From assembly GCF_032598785.1 (NCBI RefSeq), contig NZ_CP102984.1: a stretch of DNA of 64,000 nucleotides. One strand, written 5' to 3'. Under the pieces are notes generated by a model that saw nothing but the letters and a program-made list of their open reading frames with translations, was not told where the DNA came from and ran no database searches. A program made the translations under genes and the position numbers. Numbering within the stretch: the stretch's first letter is position 1; each line of letters opens with the position of its first letter. The DNA is from Terrisporobacter petrolearius. GTDB taxonomy: Bacteria > Bacillota > Clostridia > Peptostreptococcales > Peptostreptococcaceae. This document shows, in pieces, positions 19,382-31,964 of the stretch.

Positions 19382-19855
19382 ATGTTTAAAAATATTAAAA
19401 AGAAAAAAAGAGAATTGAGTAAGGAAAATACACTAGAAGTATTAAAAAATGGAAGAGAAGGAATATTATCTACTATAAGTGAAAATGGATATCCTTATGG
19501 AATAGCTGTGAATTACGTTTATCATAACGACTATATATATTTCCACTGTTCTAATAGTGGTCATAAGTTAGAAAATATAGCTAAAAATAACAAAGTTTCT
19601 TTCTTTATAAATTCTGATATAACAATTCTTCCAAAGGATTTTACTACTCATTACAAAAGTGCAGTAATATTTGGACATGCCTCTATTGTTAATGATAAAG
19701 AAAAAAGAGATGCAATTATTGCAATAGGAGAAAAGTATTCTCATCCTCATATGGAGGAAGGTATAAAATACATAGACAAAGCGATCAATGCATTTACTGT
19801 AGTAAAAATAGAAATTGATCATATAACTGGTAAATATAGCGATGGAACTAATTAA
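19382..19855 (+). CDS. Pyridoxamine 5'-phosphate oxidase-like flavoprotein (NimA-related)
   Basis: 157 aa split-barrel FMN-binding protein. The sequence GREGILSTISENGYPYGIAVNYVYHNDYIYFHC is typical of the family containing 5-nitroimidazole reductases (Nim); GHKLENIAKNNKVSFF and the late AIGEKY motif also match. These proteins reduce small aromatic or haem-like substrates; resistance to nitroimidazoles cannot be claimed from sequence alone. It is a single gene on the plus strand with AAGGAGG ahead of the ATG, between two minus-strand operons. Confidence 0.85.
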   Translation: MFKNIKKKKRELSKENTLEVLKNGREGILSTISENGYPYGIAVNYVYHNDYIYFHCSNSGHKLENIAKNNKVSFFINSDITILPKDFTTHYKSAVIFGHASIVNDKEKRDAIIAIGEKYSHPHMEEGIKYIDKAINAFTVVKIEIDHITGKYSDGTN

Positions 19856-19858
19856 ATA

Positions 19859-19912
19859 AAAAATAGACTAAAATTCCTAATATACATGGAATTTTAGTCT
19901 ATTTCCTTTTTT
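19859..19912. terminator. Bidirectional terminator between the NimA-like gene and yedF
   Basis: Perfect arms AAATAGACTAAAATTCC and GGAATTTTAGTCTATTT separated by 10 bases, with A/T runs on both sides, between two convergent genes. Confidence 0.9.
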
Positions 19913-19926
19913 ATTCATTAAGTTTA

Positions 19927-20538
19927 TTATGGTCTAATTATATTAGTGGCTCCTGCCAATTCTTCTACTATAGAATACATATTAGTTACTTTACCAACTT
20001 GTAATTTATCTTGTAAATTATAGAAGTTTAAGCAAGTCCCACAATTTAATATTTCAACACCATGTTCTTCTAGCATTTTTAAGTCTGCTATAGAATCTGA
20101 ACCTTCAGCTGATAATTTTACGCCGCTATTATATAATAAAACAGCTTTTGGATATTTATCTAATTGAGTTATGGCATATACAAATCCTTTAATAAGAACT
20201 TTTCCTAACTCTTCATCACCTTCACCCATCTTATCGCTACTTAATACTACTACCATTTTTTCTTCTTTTTCAACAGTACATACAACTTCTTCAGTTATTT
20301 TATTCTCAACAACTTCACCACATTGCACTTTTATAACAAAGTGATTTTCGCTTACTTTTTCATAAGTAGATTCTAGGTTTTTTTGGCTAACCATTTTTGT
20401 TACATTTTGTACAGCTATTTCATTATCTACACTTATTTCCACAACAGCTGACTCAGTCAATGCGTCTATTGCTTTTTTGGCCTTAACAACTGGTATAGGA
20501 CAATTTTCACCTATTGCATTTACTTTTACTATATTCAT
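19927..20538 (-). CDS. yedF: Selenium metabolism protein YedF (TusA domain plus DsrE-like domain)
   Basis: 203 aa. Residues 1-70 are a TusA/SirA-type sulfur-carrier domain with the signature NCPIPVVKAKKAI and Cys13. After a charged linker, residues 90-203 form a DsrE/DsrF-like domain (VVVLSSDKMGEGDEELGKVL) with a second pair of cysteines in LNCGTCLNFY. This two-domain form is associated in genomes with selenium trait genes, though its reaction is not settled. It is the last gene of the operon with the ATPase activase and reductase, 35 bases downstream of the activase. Confidence 0.9.
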   Translation of the reverse strand: MNIVKVNAIGENCPIPVVKAKKAIDALTESAVVEISVDNEIAVQNVTKMVSQKNLESTYEKVSENHFVIKVQCGEVVENKITEEVVCTVEKEEKMVVVLSSDKMGEGDEELGKVLIKGFVYAITQLDKYPKAVLLYNSGVKLSAEGSDSIADLKMLEEHGVEILNCGTCLNFYNLQDKLQVGKVTNMYSIVEELAGATNIIRP

Positions 20539-20573
20539 CTTGCGCCTCCTAAATATTGCTTATCTATATCTTT

Positions 20574-21362
20574 TTACTTAAATCCAATAATAGCAGCTCC
20601 TAAAGCTCCTATTATTTGAGCATCTTCTGCTATAAATATTTCCTTATTTAAATTATTTTCTAACATTTTAACTAGCTCTTTACTTTGTGCCAAACCTCCA
20701 GTAAAAGCTATTGTGTCTTCTAGTCTAGCCTTATTTAGTATAGATACTCCTTTATTTGCAATAGATTTTAATATACCTGCCGCTATATTTTCCTTAGGAA
20801 TATCTTGTGCCAAAAGACTTACTATCTCTGATTCTGCAAACACAGTACACATACTAGAAATATTTTCAGGAGTTGCACCTTTGGCTAAATCATCTATATT
20901 TTCTATGTCACTTCCTAGCTTGTTAGAAGTAACTTCTAAAAACTTACCTGTACCTGCTGCACATTTATCATTCATTATAAAATTAACAACATTCCCTTTG
21001 TCATCAATATTTATAACCTTACTATCTTGTCCACCTATATCTAATATAGTTCTAATATTTTTATTTAAAAAGAAAATTCCCTTTGTATGACAAGTTATTT
21101 CTGTAACTGTTTTATCAACAAAATCCATACTAACTCGTCCATAACCAGTTCCTATTACTCTTTTTATTTTACTACTGTTAATTCCATCTATCAAGACCTC
21201 ATAAGCTTCCTTTGATGTTTTCTTAGGACTCCATCCAGTTGGTACAACAACCTTTTTTACTATTTTTTCTCCATCAAATAATACAGCTTTTGTTGCGACA
21301 GACCCTGAATCTATGCCAATACTATATGTTTCCACTAAACTAACAACCTTCCTATTCTCCAA
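20574..21362 (-). CDS. Acyl-CoA dehydratase activase / archerase-type ATPase (YjiL-like)
   Basis: 262 aa ASKHA-fold ATPase of the BcrA/BadF/HgdC family. It binds one [4Fe-4S] cluster between two subunits and drives electrons at very low potential into a partner protein by ATP hydrolysis. Motifs: phosphate loop GIDSGSVATKAV at residues 16-27, DIGGQDSKVI near 108-117, and the cluster cysteines C134 (NDKCAAGTGKF) and C172 (SSMCTVFAES). Its partner is the reductase gene 57 bases upstream. The pairing suits the YjiL/YjiM type rather than an amino-acid dehydratase, which would need two distinct large subunits. Confidence 0.9.
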   Translation of the reverse strand: MENRKVVSLVETYSIGIDSGSVATKAVLFDGEKIVKKVVVPTGWSPKKTSKEAYEVLIDGINSSKIKRVIGTGYGRVSMDFVDKTVTEITCHTKGIFFLNKNIRTILDIGGQDSKVINIDDKGNVVNFIMNDKCAAGTGKFLEVTSNKLGSDIENIDDLAKGATPENISSMCTVFAESEIVSLLAQDIPKENIAAGILKSIANKGVSILNKARLEDTIAFTGGLAQSKELVKMLENNLNKEIFIAEDAQIIGALGAAIIGFK

Positions 21363-21419
21363 TTATTTGTATAAATAACTTTTACCCGTTTTATTTACAT
21401 AAACAAATATTTTTTATAT

Positions 21420-22595
21420 CTAACACATAATTAGTTTTTTTTCTTCAATCATCTCTATAAATGCTTCAAATCTTGTTCTTAATTGTTCTGTGTCAGACTG
21501 AGAATAATCAGTTTCAATAGCCATATAATGAATATTTTTATCATTTACTACAAATTCTTTTATTCTATTTGATTCCACATTAAATGGATGGCATGATTGA
21601 AGAGCCACATCTATTACACCATCAATCTTAAACTCTTCTATTAAATCTGTTAACAATTCTATTCTCTTCTCATTATTCATCATGCAAGCACATCCTATAT
21701 TTAAATACTTTTTAGCTATAGCATCATAAACATCTGGATTACTTTCATCAACTAGTTCTCTATTATTTCTTATAGATGAACATAACTCATAAGCGACTAT
21801 TGATCCCCCAGATTCTTCTATTGTATTAATGATTTTATTTGTACATCCGCCAATTGGAGATCCTGTGATTAATATTCTAGGTGCATTTTTTTTTACAGGA
21901 CATTCTCCTCTTTCATATCTTGCTTTAGTATCATCAATTACTTTTCTTAATTCTTCTTTTAATGCATCTCTGTCAAACTTAAATTGAGCTTGGTAAGATA
22001 CTTGGTATAATTCCATTCCTGTTAAAGCTGAAGGTTCTAATTTTCCTAAATCATAGTACTCATTTAGCAATCTTCTTTCTTCGTTTTTATCCTTAATAGC
22101 TTCTCTTATATCATCTTCACTTATAGTAGTGTCTAATTCTTTTTCTAATACTTCTTTTAATACAATTATTTCATCTTTCCAAAGATTAAACTCATGCTTT
22201 CCAGTTGCTCTATTAGGCATTTGCATTATATGAGTTGGTTTTACTTTACCTAACTCTTCATACATTTTTTTCTTTCCATCACAAGTTGTTTCCCCAATAA
22301 GCAAATCAGAGAAATAAAAATATGGGCATGTATCAGTTATTGCATGGCCATAACTTGACTTTATTAAAGGACATAGGTTTCTTGGTAGTATTTTTTCCGC
22401 TTCTGGAATCGCTTCCTCACTTACTCCACATACTCCAACTGGAACAGCCTTTGCAGCAATAGGTAATTCAGATGGTGTAAAGCAACAAAATGTTCCTACC
22501 ATTTTTCTTCCACTATCTTTTACTTCTTTAGCTGCTAAAAATCCATCTTTTCTAGCTTGTGCAAAACTTTCAAATTGACTTGGTAAATTACTCAT
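21420..22595 (-). CDS. Double-cubane-cluster anaerobic reductase (HgdB/YjiM-like)
   Basis: 391 aa protein of the 2-hydroxyacyl-CoA dehydratase D-component family. A single complete subunit with cysteines at residues 37, 38, 56, 75, 90 and 105 in the first half and more in the second half (GGCTNK, GCACMM, QSCHPFN) fits double-cubane-cluster proteins, which are reported to reduce small molecules at very negative potential. There are no neighbouring CoA-transferase or second dehydratase-subunit genes, arguing against lactate or glutarate-type dehydration. It is the first gene of the three-gene operon with the activase and yedF. The natural substrate is unknown. Confidence 0.85.
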   Translation of the reverse strand: MSNLPSQFESFAQARKDGFLAAKEVKDSGRKMVGTFCCFTPSELPIAAKAVPVGVCGVSEEAIPEAEKILPRNLCPLIKSSYGHAITDTCPYFYFSDLLIGETTCDGKKKMYEELGKVKPTHIMQMPNRATGKHEFNLWKDEIIVLKEVLEKELDTTISEDDIREAIKDKNEERRLLNEYYDLGKLEPSALTGMELYQVSYQAQFKFDRDALKEELRKVIDDTKARYERGECPVKKNAPRILITGSPIGGCTNKIINTIEESGGSIVAYELCSSIRNNRELVDESNPDVYDAIAKKYLNIGCACMMNNEKRIELLTDLIEEFKIDGVIDVALQSCHPFNVESNRIKEFVVNDKNIHYMAIETDYSQSDTEQLRTRFEAFIEMIEEKKLIMC

Positions 22596-22773
22596 TTATA
22601 TCCCCCTAAAACAATAAATTATTATATTCTTCAGTTTAAATCATCTTCATAGTATCAAATCTAAATATAAAAAACTATATTTATTAAAATTATTTATATA
22701 GTCTGCTCATTTATCGTTTTTTTCTATAATTAAATCAATTTTAAAGCTTTATTCCTATTGTCTTAACAATAAA

Positions 22774-22810
22774 AAAAGATAAACTTTTATAAAATAAAAG
22801 CCTATCTTTT
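22774..22810 (-). terminator. Terminator of the rRNA operon
   Basis: Arms AAAAGATA and TATCTTTT plus an inner stem (TTTTAT/ATAAAA) lie just after the 5S gene on the minus strand and end in a T run. It also separates the rRNA operon from the reductase operon promoter. Confidence 0.85.
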
Positions 22811-22824
22811 TACATAAAAAAATT

Positions 22825-22942
<118 letters not shown>

Positions 22943-22961
22943 AAAATTCATTACACTCATA

Positions 22962-23014
22962 TCGTCAACGATATTTCTTTGCTATCGCTTCAGAAAAATC
23001 CGTTGCTCAAAGTG
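22962..23014. repeat. Dispersed intergenic repeat, copy A (23S-5S spacer)
   Basis: 53-base element starting TCGTCAACGA, containing CGCTTCAGA and ending CGTTGCTCAAAGTG. It aligns almost without gaps to copies at 26068-26120 and 56001-56051; the shared skeleton is TCG(C/T)CAA, then CTTCAGA or ATTCAGA near position 28, then TTGCTCAA near position 42. Confidence 0.6.
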
Positions 23015-23036
23015 TTTTTAAGTATTAACTTTTGTT

Positions 23037-23080
23037 AGTACTTTCAAAACTGCTAACATTTAATATTTCCATTATATTTT
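23037..23080 (-). other. 3' arm of the 23S rRNA processing stem
   Basis: The stretch beginning AGTACTTTCAAAACTGC is almost the reverse complement of 26183-26228 (which ends GCAGTTTTCAAAGTACT), with a few mismatches and bulges. In the transcript the two arms flank 23S rRNA and can pair, the usual RNase III-type processing stem. Confidence 0.75.
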
Positions 23081-23152
23081 TTAGCAACTGAAATCTTCTT
23101 TATAATTATATAATCAAAGATTTAGTTTGCGATATAAACCTTTAGGTTTATT

Positions 23153-26054
<2,902 letters not shown>

Positions 26055-26067
26055 TTATTAAAATGCT

Positions 26068-26120
26068 TCGCCAATGTTTTTGTCTTCATATCCATTCAGA
26101 CAAATCCCATTGCTCAAAGT
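26068..26120. repeat. Dispersed intergenic repeat, copy B (tRNA-Ala to 23S spacer)
   Basis: 53-base element starting TCGCCAATG, with CATTCAGACAAATCC and TTGCTCAAAGT. Same skeleton as copies at 22962-23014 and 56001-56051, in the same orientation on the plus strand. Confidence 0.6.
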
Positions 26121-26182
26121 TTGATATTTTTAAAAGTTATCTTCTTTATATGATATATTTTTTAAGAAGTTTATCTTCTTCT

Positions 26183-26228
26183 TTATATAATGTCATATCA
26201 CTAAATGTTATGCAGTTTTCAAAGTACT
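26183..26228 (-). other. 5' arm of the 23S rRNA processing stem
   Basis: Complementary to 23037-23080: CAGTTTTCAAAGTACT here against AGTACTTTCAAAACTG there, continuing through the AT-rich part with small bulges. Confidence 0.75.
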
Positions 26229-26252
26229 AGGCACTTAACAAATAAGTACAAA

Positions 26253-26328
26253 TGGTGGAGATAAACGGGATCGAACCGTTGACCCCCTGCGTGCAAGGCA
26301 GGTGCTCTCCCAGCTGAGCTATACCCCC
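26253..26328 (-). tRNA. tRNA-Ala (anticodon TGC)
   Basis: 76 nt including an encoded CCA end. On the minus strand: acceptor GGGGGTA, D-arm AGCTCAGCTGGGAGAGC, anticodon arm CCTGCCTTGCACGCAGG with anticodon TGC, and T-arm ACGGTTCGATCCCGT. It sits in the 16S-23S spacer, the usual place for this tRNA. Confidence 0.98.
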
Positions 26329-26337
26329 ATATGTTTT

Positions 26338-26379
26338 TTCAACAAAATATATTATAATCATTTTGTTGAATCTCGTCAA
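26338..26379 (-). promoter_or_regulatory. Internal promoter with dyad in the 16S to tRNA-Ala spacer
   Basis: Minus strand: TTGACG (26374-26379), 17-base spacer, TATAAT (26351-26356), about 25 bases ahead of tRNA-Ala. An 11-base perfect inverted repeat (TTCAACAAAAT at 26338-26348 and its complement at 26360-26370) is centred on the -10 box. It could let tRNA-Ala, 23S and 5S be transcribed separately, or the dyad may be only a processing hairpin. Confidence 0.55.
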
Positions 26380-26407
26380 TATTTTTTGTAAGAGTTAAAG
26401 AACCCTC

Positions 26408-26427
26408 AAAATTAAACAGTAGGTTAA
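26408..26427 (-). other. 3' arm of the 16S rRNA processing stem
   Basis: The 20 bases AAAATTAAACAGTAGGTTAA are a perfect reverse complement of 28034-28053. The two arms flank 16S rRNA in the precursor and would form the RNase III processing stem. Confidence 0.85.
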
Positions 26428-26434
26428 TTCTCCC

Positions 26435-27941
<1,507 letters not shown>

Positions 27942-28033
27942 AAAGTTGTCCATCGCTCAGACTAATCATTATCTGAATATCTGGCTTGGTTTGTTTGTTG
28001 TTTCAGCTTAATTCTTAAAGAATTAATTTATTG

Positions 28034-28053
28034 TTAACCTACTGTTTAATTTT
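28034..28053 (-). other. 5' arm of the 16S rRNA processing stem
   Basis: Perfect 20-base reverse complement of 26408-26427, located in the rRNA leader about 90 bases before mature 16S. Confidence 0.85.
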
Positions 28054-28082
28054 CAAAGTTCTTTATTTGTTTCAACTTCTTT

Positions 28083-28111
28083 ATCTTACCAAAGTTGTTT
28101 TTATTTGTCAA
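28083..28111 (-). promoter_or_regulatory. rRNA promoter P2
   Basis: Minus strand TTGACA (28106-28111), 17-base spacer, TAAGAT (28083-28088), about 140 bases before 16S. Consensus -35 and ideal spacing suit a strong rRNA promoter. Confidence 0.75.
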
Positions 28112-28176
28112 CACTTTATTTAATTTGTTGATTATTAAATAATTAAGTGTTTTATCTTTTTTCGAAGACAAGTATA

Positions 28177-28205
28177 AGTTTATCATTATTAAAATATATT
28201 GTCAA
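28177..28205 (-). promoter_or_regulatory. rRNA promoter P1
   Basis: Minus strand TTGACA (28200-28205), 17-base spacer, TAAACT (28177-28182), 94 bases upstream of P2. Tandem promoters are normal for rRNA operons. The rest of 27942-28343 is AT-rich leader with no gene. Confidence 0.75.
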
Positions 28206-28287
28206 TGTTTTTTATATTTTTATTATTTGTTTTTACCATATAATTATTCCTTATAAATACCTATATTTATAAAATTTATATATACAT

Positions 28288-28320
28288 AAAAAGACTGCAA
28301 GATAAAATCAAGCAGTCTTT
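28288..28320 (-). terminator. Terminator of the permease gene
   Basis: Arms AAAAAGACTGC and GCAGTCTTT with a 13-base loop, ending in a T run on the minus strand, 24 bases after the permease stop. Confidence 0.85.
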
Positions 28321-28343
28321 AATATTTTATAATATAGTCTTAG

Positions 28344-29720
28344 TTATAATAAGAATATGGCAACTATAGTTGTTACTACAAATCCTATCATAATAGGTAT
28401 AAAATTTCTTTTACCTAATTCTATTGGACTAACTCCGCAAATTGCTGCTGCTGCAACAAGTGACCAAGGAACTAAACATCCGCCCCCTACCCAAATTGCT
28501 GCTATTTGACCCAACGCTGTAAGAACAGCTACATTTGCATGAATTGCATTACCAAATACTAAAGCTAAGGAACCTGCCAATGACATTCCTGAGAATCCAG
28601 ACCCATCAAGTCCTGTGATACCACCAACTATTGTTTCAATTCCTGCCGCTGCCACTTTATTAAATGGCACCGCATTTGATAAAGCCATACCAATATCCGA
28701 TAATAAACCTTGAGATCCTTTTGCTAAAACATCTCCAAATACTGTTGTTACTGATGCATCACCCAAATAGAAGAATGCTGCTATTGGTATTATTATCGCA
28801 AAAATACTTATAGCAAAACCAAATCCATGAATTATATGTTGACCTACTTTATCTAAACATTCTTTAGGATTACTTAATGCATTTACAAAAACTAATAGTG
28901 CTACTGATGTTCCTCCAAGTAAAGCTGTCGCATCTCCACCTTTTAAGTTAAACATATACATTCCTACTATATCTAATATGAAAGCTACTGCTACAACAAA
29001 CACAGAAAGTTTTGCTTTTGGTCCAACGTCTTTAATTTCCACTTCCGACTCTCTAGCCATTGCTAACTCTTGATCAAACATGCCTCTTTTCATATCTCTT
29101 CTTAACATATAAAAAGCTACTGCTATGGTTACTATTGCCATAGTCCAATATAGTGGCATACCTTCCACAATTACTGACTGTACCGGTATACCCGCTGCAC
29201 CTGCAGTTATACTTGGAGCCCCCTGAATTACAAAGTCAGTAGACAATGCTAATCCATGGCCAAATAAGTTAATAGCCACAGCTAATCCCATAGCTGGTAA
29301 TCCTGATCGAATTGCTATTGGTAGGAATATTGCACCTATTAATGCACAGGCTGGAGATGGCCAGAAAAACCACGACATTAATAGCATTGCTACACCTGAA
29401 ACAAAAAATGCTGTTGTAGGGTTTTTTATTACTTTTGCAAATGGCTTTACCATAAAATCTATGGCATGATTTTCTTCTAATGCTTTAGATAGGGCCACCA
29501 TAATACCTATAATTATTATTATTCCTCCCAGTTCATTAAGCGCTACAACAAATGAATTAAAAACTCCATTGAGTGCTCCTACAAAGTTTTTCGTAAAGAA
29601 TAATCCTAGGAAAAATATGCCCAGTACACAAGGTACTACGCTTTCTTTTTTCAGAATCATAGTAATCAAGATTATTACCATGAAAATGATGTAGATGTAA
29701 TGCGCGCCTGTCAAAACCAT
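28344..29720 (-). CDS. Multi-spanning permease, ion-transporter-like, substrate unknown
   Basis: 458 aa, strongly hydrophobic, about 11-12 membrane spans, with Gly/Ala-rich re-entrant-like stretches (SPACALIGAIFLPIAIRSGLP and GGITGLDGSGFSG). The layout resembles the ion-transporter superfamily (DcuC, CitMHS, GntP, NhaC types) for organic acids or sodium/proton exchange, but I cannot assign a family. A GTG at 29741 gives a longer frame, but the ATG at 29720 has AAGGGGA nine bases upstream and is the better start. It is a single gene, divergent from the ThrE-like pair, and has its own terminator. Confidence 0.7.
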   Translation of the reverse strand: MVLTGAHYIYIIFMVIILITMILKKESVVPCVLGIFFLGLFFTKNFVGALNGVFNSFVVALNELGGIIIIIGIMVALSKALEENHAIDFMVKPFAKVIKNPTTAFFVSGVAMLLMSWFFWPSPACALIGAIFLPIAIRSGLPAMGLAVAINLFGHGLALSTDFVIQGAPSITAGAAGIPVQSVIVEGMPLYWTMAIVTIAVAFYMLRRDMKRGMFDQELAMARESEVEIKDVGPKAKLSVFVVAVAFILDIVGMYMFNLKGGDATALLGGTSVALLVFVNALSNPKECLDKVGQHIIHGFGFAISIFAIIIPIAAFFYLGDASVTTVFGDVLAKGSQGLLSDIGMALSNAVPFNKVAAAGIETIVGGITGLDGSGFSGMSLAGSLALVFGNAIHANVAVLTALGQIAAIWVGGGCLVPWSLVAAAAICGVSPIELGKRNFIPIMIGFVVTTIVAIFLL

Positions 29721-29961
29721 AATAAATTTCCCCTTTTCCACGATAAGATAATAATATTATATGTTTTATCAAAACAAAGTGTTCTTAGCATATTCATTCA
29801 CTTATTTATATAAGTCTTTAATTTTCGTCATATTGTATAAATAAATTTGTTGTTTATTATTTAAAAACATACAATTTAACACTGAAAAAGAGGAATATTT
29901 CATATATCTCAGAATATAATTTATGATTGACGTAAAATTTTAAAATAAAAATACAAATGAT

Positions 29962-29991
29962 ATGACTATTTTAAATTATTTTTGTTATAAT
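29962..29991 (+). promoter_or_regulatory. Candidate promoter of the ThrE-like pair
   Basis: ATGACT (29962-29967), 18-base spacer, TATAAT (29986-29991), 31 bases before the first exporter gene. The rest of the 29721-30021 divergent gap shows no gene. Confidence 0.4.
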
Positions 29992-30021
29992 CTTTTTATC
30001 ATTATTTAATAGGGGGACTTT

Positions 30022-30804
30022 ATGAAAAGGGAATTTCAAGTTAGCTATAAAAAAGAAATCCTTCGATTTGCCTTACTATTGGGAGAGCAAATGCTTATTA
30101 ACGGTGCAGAAACTGCTAGAGTTGAAGATAGTGTCCTAAGAGTTTGTAAATCAAGAGGATTCAAACATGTCAATGTTTTTACTACACCAACTTGTGTAAT
30201 AATATCAGACGAAAAATTTGATGGTCTTACATTTATGAAGACTATCTCCAAAAGAACTATTAACCTTACCAAAATAGATAGATTAAATGATATATCTAGA
30301 GATTTTGTTCAGAATGAAGATCTTGATCCACTGGAAGCTATTGGTAGGTTAAGAGAAGTTGATGCAGTAAGAGATTATAACCAATTTGTTTATTTCATTG
30401 GTACTGCAATGGCTTCCGCATCATTTGCATACTTAATAGGTGGTACTAGTGTTTTAGATTTTGTACTTACATTACTTATAGCTACCATAGGAGTTATTAT
30501 TTATAACAAAACACTAAAACTAAACCAAATACCTTTTTTTGCAACACTAATAAGTTCCTTCTCCATAGCTGTTTTTGGTAATTTATTAGTTCAATATGGT
30601 ATTATTGTGAATTCTACCTCACTAGTGGTTGGTTCTATCATGCCACTTTTACCTGGTGTTTCCTTTATCAAAGGGCTAAGGGATTTAATTTCTGGTAATT
30701 TAATTGCTGGTATATCAAGAATAGTTGAGTCATGTTTAATTGCTGCAGCCATAGCTGTTGGTGTTGGTGTTGTCCTTGACTTAGCTGTTAGGTTTGGAGG
30801 TTAG
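30022..30804 (+). CDS. Threonine/serine exporter-like protein, ThrE N-terminal half (DUF1212)
   Basis: 260 aa. The N-terminal soluble part has the family motif NGAETARVEDSVLRVC near residues 27-42, followed by five membrane spans from about residue 122. In Corynebacterium ThrE both halves are one protein; in many Firmicutes they are two adjacent genes, as here. The second half begins 4 bases downstream, so the two proteins probably assemble together. Likely role is export of threonine, serine or small peptides; the substrate is inferred from the family only. GGGGG ribosome site precedes the ATG. Confidence 0.88.
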   Translation: MKREFQVSYKKEILRFALLLGEQMLINGAETARVEDSVLRVCKSRGFKHVNVFTTPTCVIISDEKFDGLTFMKTISKRTINLTKIDRLNDISRDFVQNEDLDPLEAIGRLREVDAVRDYNQFVYFIGTAMASASFAYLIGGTSVLDFVLTLLIATIGVIIYNKTLKLNQIPFFATLISSFSIAVFGNLLVQYGIIVNSTSLVVGSIMPLLPGVSFIKGLRDLISGNLIAGISRIVESCLIAAAIAVGVGVVLDLAVRFGG

Positions 30805-30808
30805 TTAG

Positions 30809-31291
30809 ATGAGTTTACTTAATTTATTAGAGAATTTCTTTTTCTCATTTTTAGCTACTGTAGGATTTTCAATATTCTTCAATTCTCCTATAAAATCTTT
30901 AGTTCCAGCAGGAACTATTGGTGGTATAGGATGGACAGTTTATATTATATTATTTAATTTTTCTGGAAATGCTATTTTGGCAAACTTTCTTGCTGCTGCA
31001 TTAATTTCTCTTCTTAGCGAAATATTAGCCAGAAAAATGAAGTATCCTGCTATTATATTTGTTATACCAGGTATCTTACCTTTAATACCAGGATTAGGAC
31101 TTTACAATACCATGTTATCTTTAGTTGAAGGAAGATATACAGATGCCATATCAATTGGTACTAATGCTTTATTTGTAAGTGCTTCAATTGCAATGGGTGT
31201 ACTATTAATTACATCTATGGTTAAAACTTATTATATAATACTTTTTAAAATCAACAATAAAAAACTACAGTTAAAAAAGCTTATAAAATAG
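30809..31291 (+). CDS. Threonine/serine exporter-like protein, ThrE C-terminal half (DUF3815)
   Basis: 160 aa with about five membrane spans and the motifs FNSPIKSLVPAGTIGGIGW and FVIPGILPLIPGLGLYNTM, typical of the second half of split ThrE exporters. It follows the first half after 4 bases and its ribosome site GGAGG lies inside the end of that gene. A shared terminator follows at 31341-31377. Confidence 0.88.
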   Translation: MSLLNLLENFFFSFLATVGFSIFFNSPIKSLVPAGTIGGIGWTVYIILFNFSGNAILANFLAAALISLLSEILARKMKYPAIIFVIPGILPLIPGLGLYNTMLSLVEGRYTDAISIGTNALFVSASIAMGVLLITSMVKTYYIILFKINNKKLQLKKLIK

Positions 31292-31340
31292 TTTTTAGTA
31301 TATAAAATTAAAGTACAATAAACTTTATAGTAAAAGTAAT

Positions 31341-31377
31341 AAAAAAGAAGCATTTAATAACAAATGCTTCTTTTTTA
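31341..31377. terminator. Bidirectional terminator between the ThrE-like pair and the RseC-like gene
   Basis: Perfect arms AAAAAAGAAGCATTT and AAATGCTTCTTTTTT with a short loop between convergent genes. Confidence 0.9.
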
Positions 31378-31389
31378 TTATAAATAACT

Positions 31390-31827
31390 TTATTTTCCTT
31401 CTATTATTTTAGTTATTCTAGGTATATACTGTCTACTTTGCTTAAATTTGTCATCATTTTTTCTTAGTAATAAATAAGATATACCAGTACAAATTAAACC
31501 AACTACTCCACTTATAACTTCAATAGGCCCTAAAAATTTAATTAAATCCAATATATAATATGTTAATATTGTTCCTGCAAGTAAAAATATTAAAGGAACT
31601 AAGTAGGCAAGCATTGTAGCCTTAAGCACCTGTACACTTTCCATACTAACTTCTACACGATCTCCTTTTTTGGCTCCTATAGAGTTATCTACTTCTACTA
31701 CTAAGTCTTGACATTCTGACGATAATTTACTGCACTTGCCACAAGATGCACAAGCCGAATGACGTTGCATTATCATTTTTGCAGTTCTGTTATCTATAAT
31801 GTCTATAACAAATCCCTGTTGATTCAT
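31390..31827 (-). CDS. RseC/MucC-like membrane protein
   Basis: 145 aa of the SoxR-reducing-system RseC family. Residues 1-60 form the cytoplasmic domain with cysteines C26, C29, C32 and C39 (SACASCGKCSKLSSEC); two membrane helices follow at about 69-90 and 97-117; the tail is basic. In Proteobacteria RseC works with Rnf-type electron transfer; in Clostridia the role is not known. It is preceded by a cobalamin riboswitch in the same orientation with no other gene between, so its expression may depend on B12. GGGG ribosome site lies ahead of the ATG. Confidence 0.85.
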   Translation of the reverse strand: MNQQGFVIDIIDNRTAKMIMQRHSACASCGKCSKLSSECQDLVVEVDNSIGAKKGDRVEVSMESVQVLKATMLAYLVPLIFLLAGTILTYYILDLIKFLGPIEVISGVVGLICTGISYLLLRKNDDKFKQSRQYIPRITKIIEGK

Positions 31828-31964
31828 GATTTCATCCCCTTTATATAGAACCTGAACTAGAGAATAAGTTATTACTCTTCATAAAAAAACTTAATTTTTT
31901 ATCTATAATATGTTCCGTTAATACCTATTTATTAATAACCCATATTACAGTATTTCTCTCACAC

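Noticed and set aside
21420..22595. Amino-acid-fermenting 2-hydroxyacyl-CoA dehydratase
   Set aside because: Only one dehydratase-like subunit and no CoA transferase or dehydrogenase gene nearby; a double-cubane reductase with its activase fits better.
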